From positions 1 to 13,862 of the forward strand of contig JADHNM010000027.1 of assembly GCA_016779505.1 (NCBI GenBank): DNA of 13,862 nucleotides, written 5' to 3'. Position 1 is the first letter of the stretch, and every line of letters begins with the position of its first letter. This stretch comes from SAR86 cluster bacterium. Lineage in GTDB: Bacteria > Pseudomonadota > Gammaproteobacteria > Magnimaribacterales > D2472. The notes beneath the pieces are model-generated. The model did no database searches, was not told the origin of the DNA, and saw nothing but the letters and a program-made list of their open reading frames with translations. This document shows, one piece after another, positions 13,731 through 13,862 of the stretch. The position numbers were made by a program, and so were the translations under genes.

Positions 13731-13862
13731 GGGGCGAATTGGGTTCGACGTTTTTATTGGATTCCAAAGCGCATGCCAAGATTGTGGTAACTCTTGTAAA
13801 ACATACTACAAAAAAATTAGTTGCAGAAAACGACAACTACGCTTTAGCCGCTTAATTGGCTA
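13731..13862 (+). ncRNA. ssrA: tmRNA (SsrA), 5' part, truncated by window end
   Basis: tmRNA acts as tRNA-Ala and then as a short mRNA to release stalled ribosomes and tag their products for proteolysis. The 5' end GGGGCGAATTGGGTTCGACG closely matches the conserved tmRNA start, including TTCGACG of the tRNA-like domain. It is followed by GCATGCC (13771-13777), conserved downstream of that domain. A stem TTGTGGTA (13782-13789) with TACTACAA (13804-13811) is consistent with the first pseudoknot region before the tag. The tag reading frame is complete. The later pseudoknots and the 3' tRNA-Ala half lie outside. The exact 5' base (13730 or 13731) is uncertain because of a five-G run. Confidence 0.95.
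13823..13855 (+). other. tmRNA proteolysis-tag reading frame
   Basis: From the resume codon GCA the frame reads A-E-N-D-N-Y-A-L-A-A and ends in TAA. The preceding TTAGTT resembles the conserved TAGTC before the E. coli resume codon (tag ANDENYALAA). The C-terminal ALAA is the signal read by ClpXP and ClpA, and the region before it is where SspB binds. Confidence 0.93.

Overview
The window is an AT-rich, densely packed stretch of chromosome from a gammaproteobacterium. It carries two gene blocks whose order is familiar in that class. One is the translation and envelope-precursor run rpsB-tsf-pyrH-frr-uppS-cdsA-dxr. The other is the Pseudomonas-type neighbourhood smpB / ratA-rnfH / bamE / fur / grpE-dnaK-dnaJ-dapB. 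Fur closely resembles the Pseudomonas type, with one zinc-site cysteine missing and a short C-terminus. The tmRNA tag ends in the usual NYALAA. Low GC, near-zero intergenic space and four-base ATGA overlaps suggest a streamlined, possibly marine, lineage (SAR86-like is a guess; no marker here proves it).

Layout. From 1 to 5392 (minus strand) lies rpsB-tsf-pyrH-frr-uppS-cdsA-dxr, with dxr cut by the window edge. Spacers are 20 bases or less, and four of the six junctions overlap. A 128-base gap (5393-5520) holds a structured rpsB leader that looks like an S2 autoregulatory site. From 5521 to 9799 (minus) lies grpE-dnaK-dnaJ-dapB behind a probable heat-shock promoter at 9822-9849. fur (minus) and bamE (plus) diverge from a 45-base gap with overlapping -10 boxes. 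bamE converges on rnfH, and the two stop codons share one TTAA. From 10658 to 13179 (minus) lies a four-gene unit: DUF3429 membrane protein, SNF-type sodium symporter, ratA and rnfH. smpB (plus) diverges from it and is followed by the 5' part of ssrA (tmRNA), which runs off the right edge.

How the genes work together. rpsB, tsf, frr, smpB and ssrA serve translation and ribosome rescue. pyrH makes UDP. dxr, uppS and cdsA feed isoprenoid, undecaprenyl carrier and phospholipid synthesis. dapB makes the diaminopimelate/lysine precursor. grpE-dnaK-dnaJ is the Hsp70 machine. fur controls iron, and bamE belongs to the outer-membrane assembly machine. No gap exceeds 130 bases, and no insertion sequence, CRISPR array, tRNA, rRNA or phage gene was seen.

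No clearly new system is visible. The points most worth following are the long acidic repeat-bearing tail on ribosomal protein S2, the rpsB leader, the DUF3429-symporter pair placed between smpB and ratA, and the junction that joins two normally separate blocks with recN and carAB absent.
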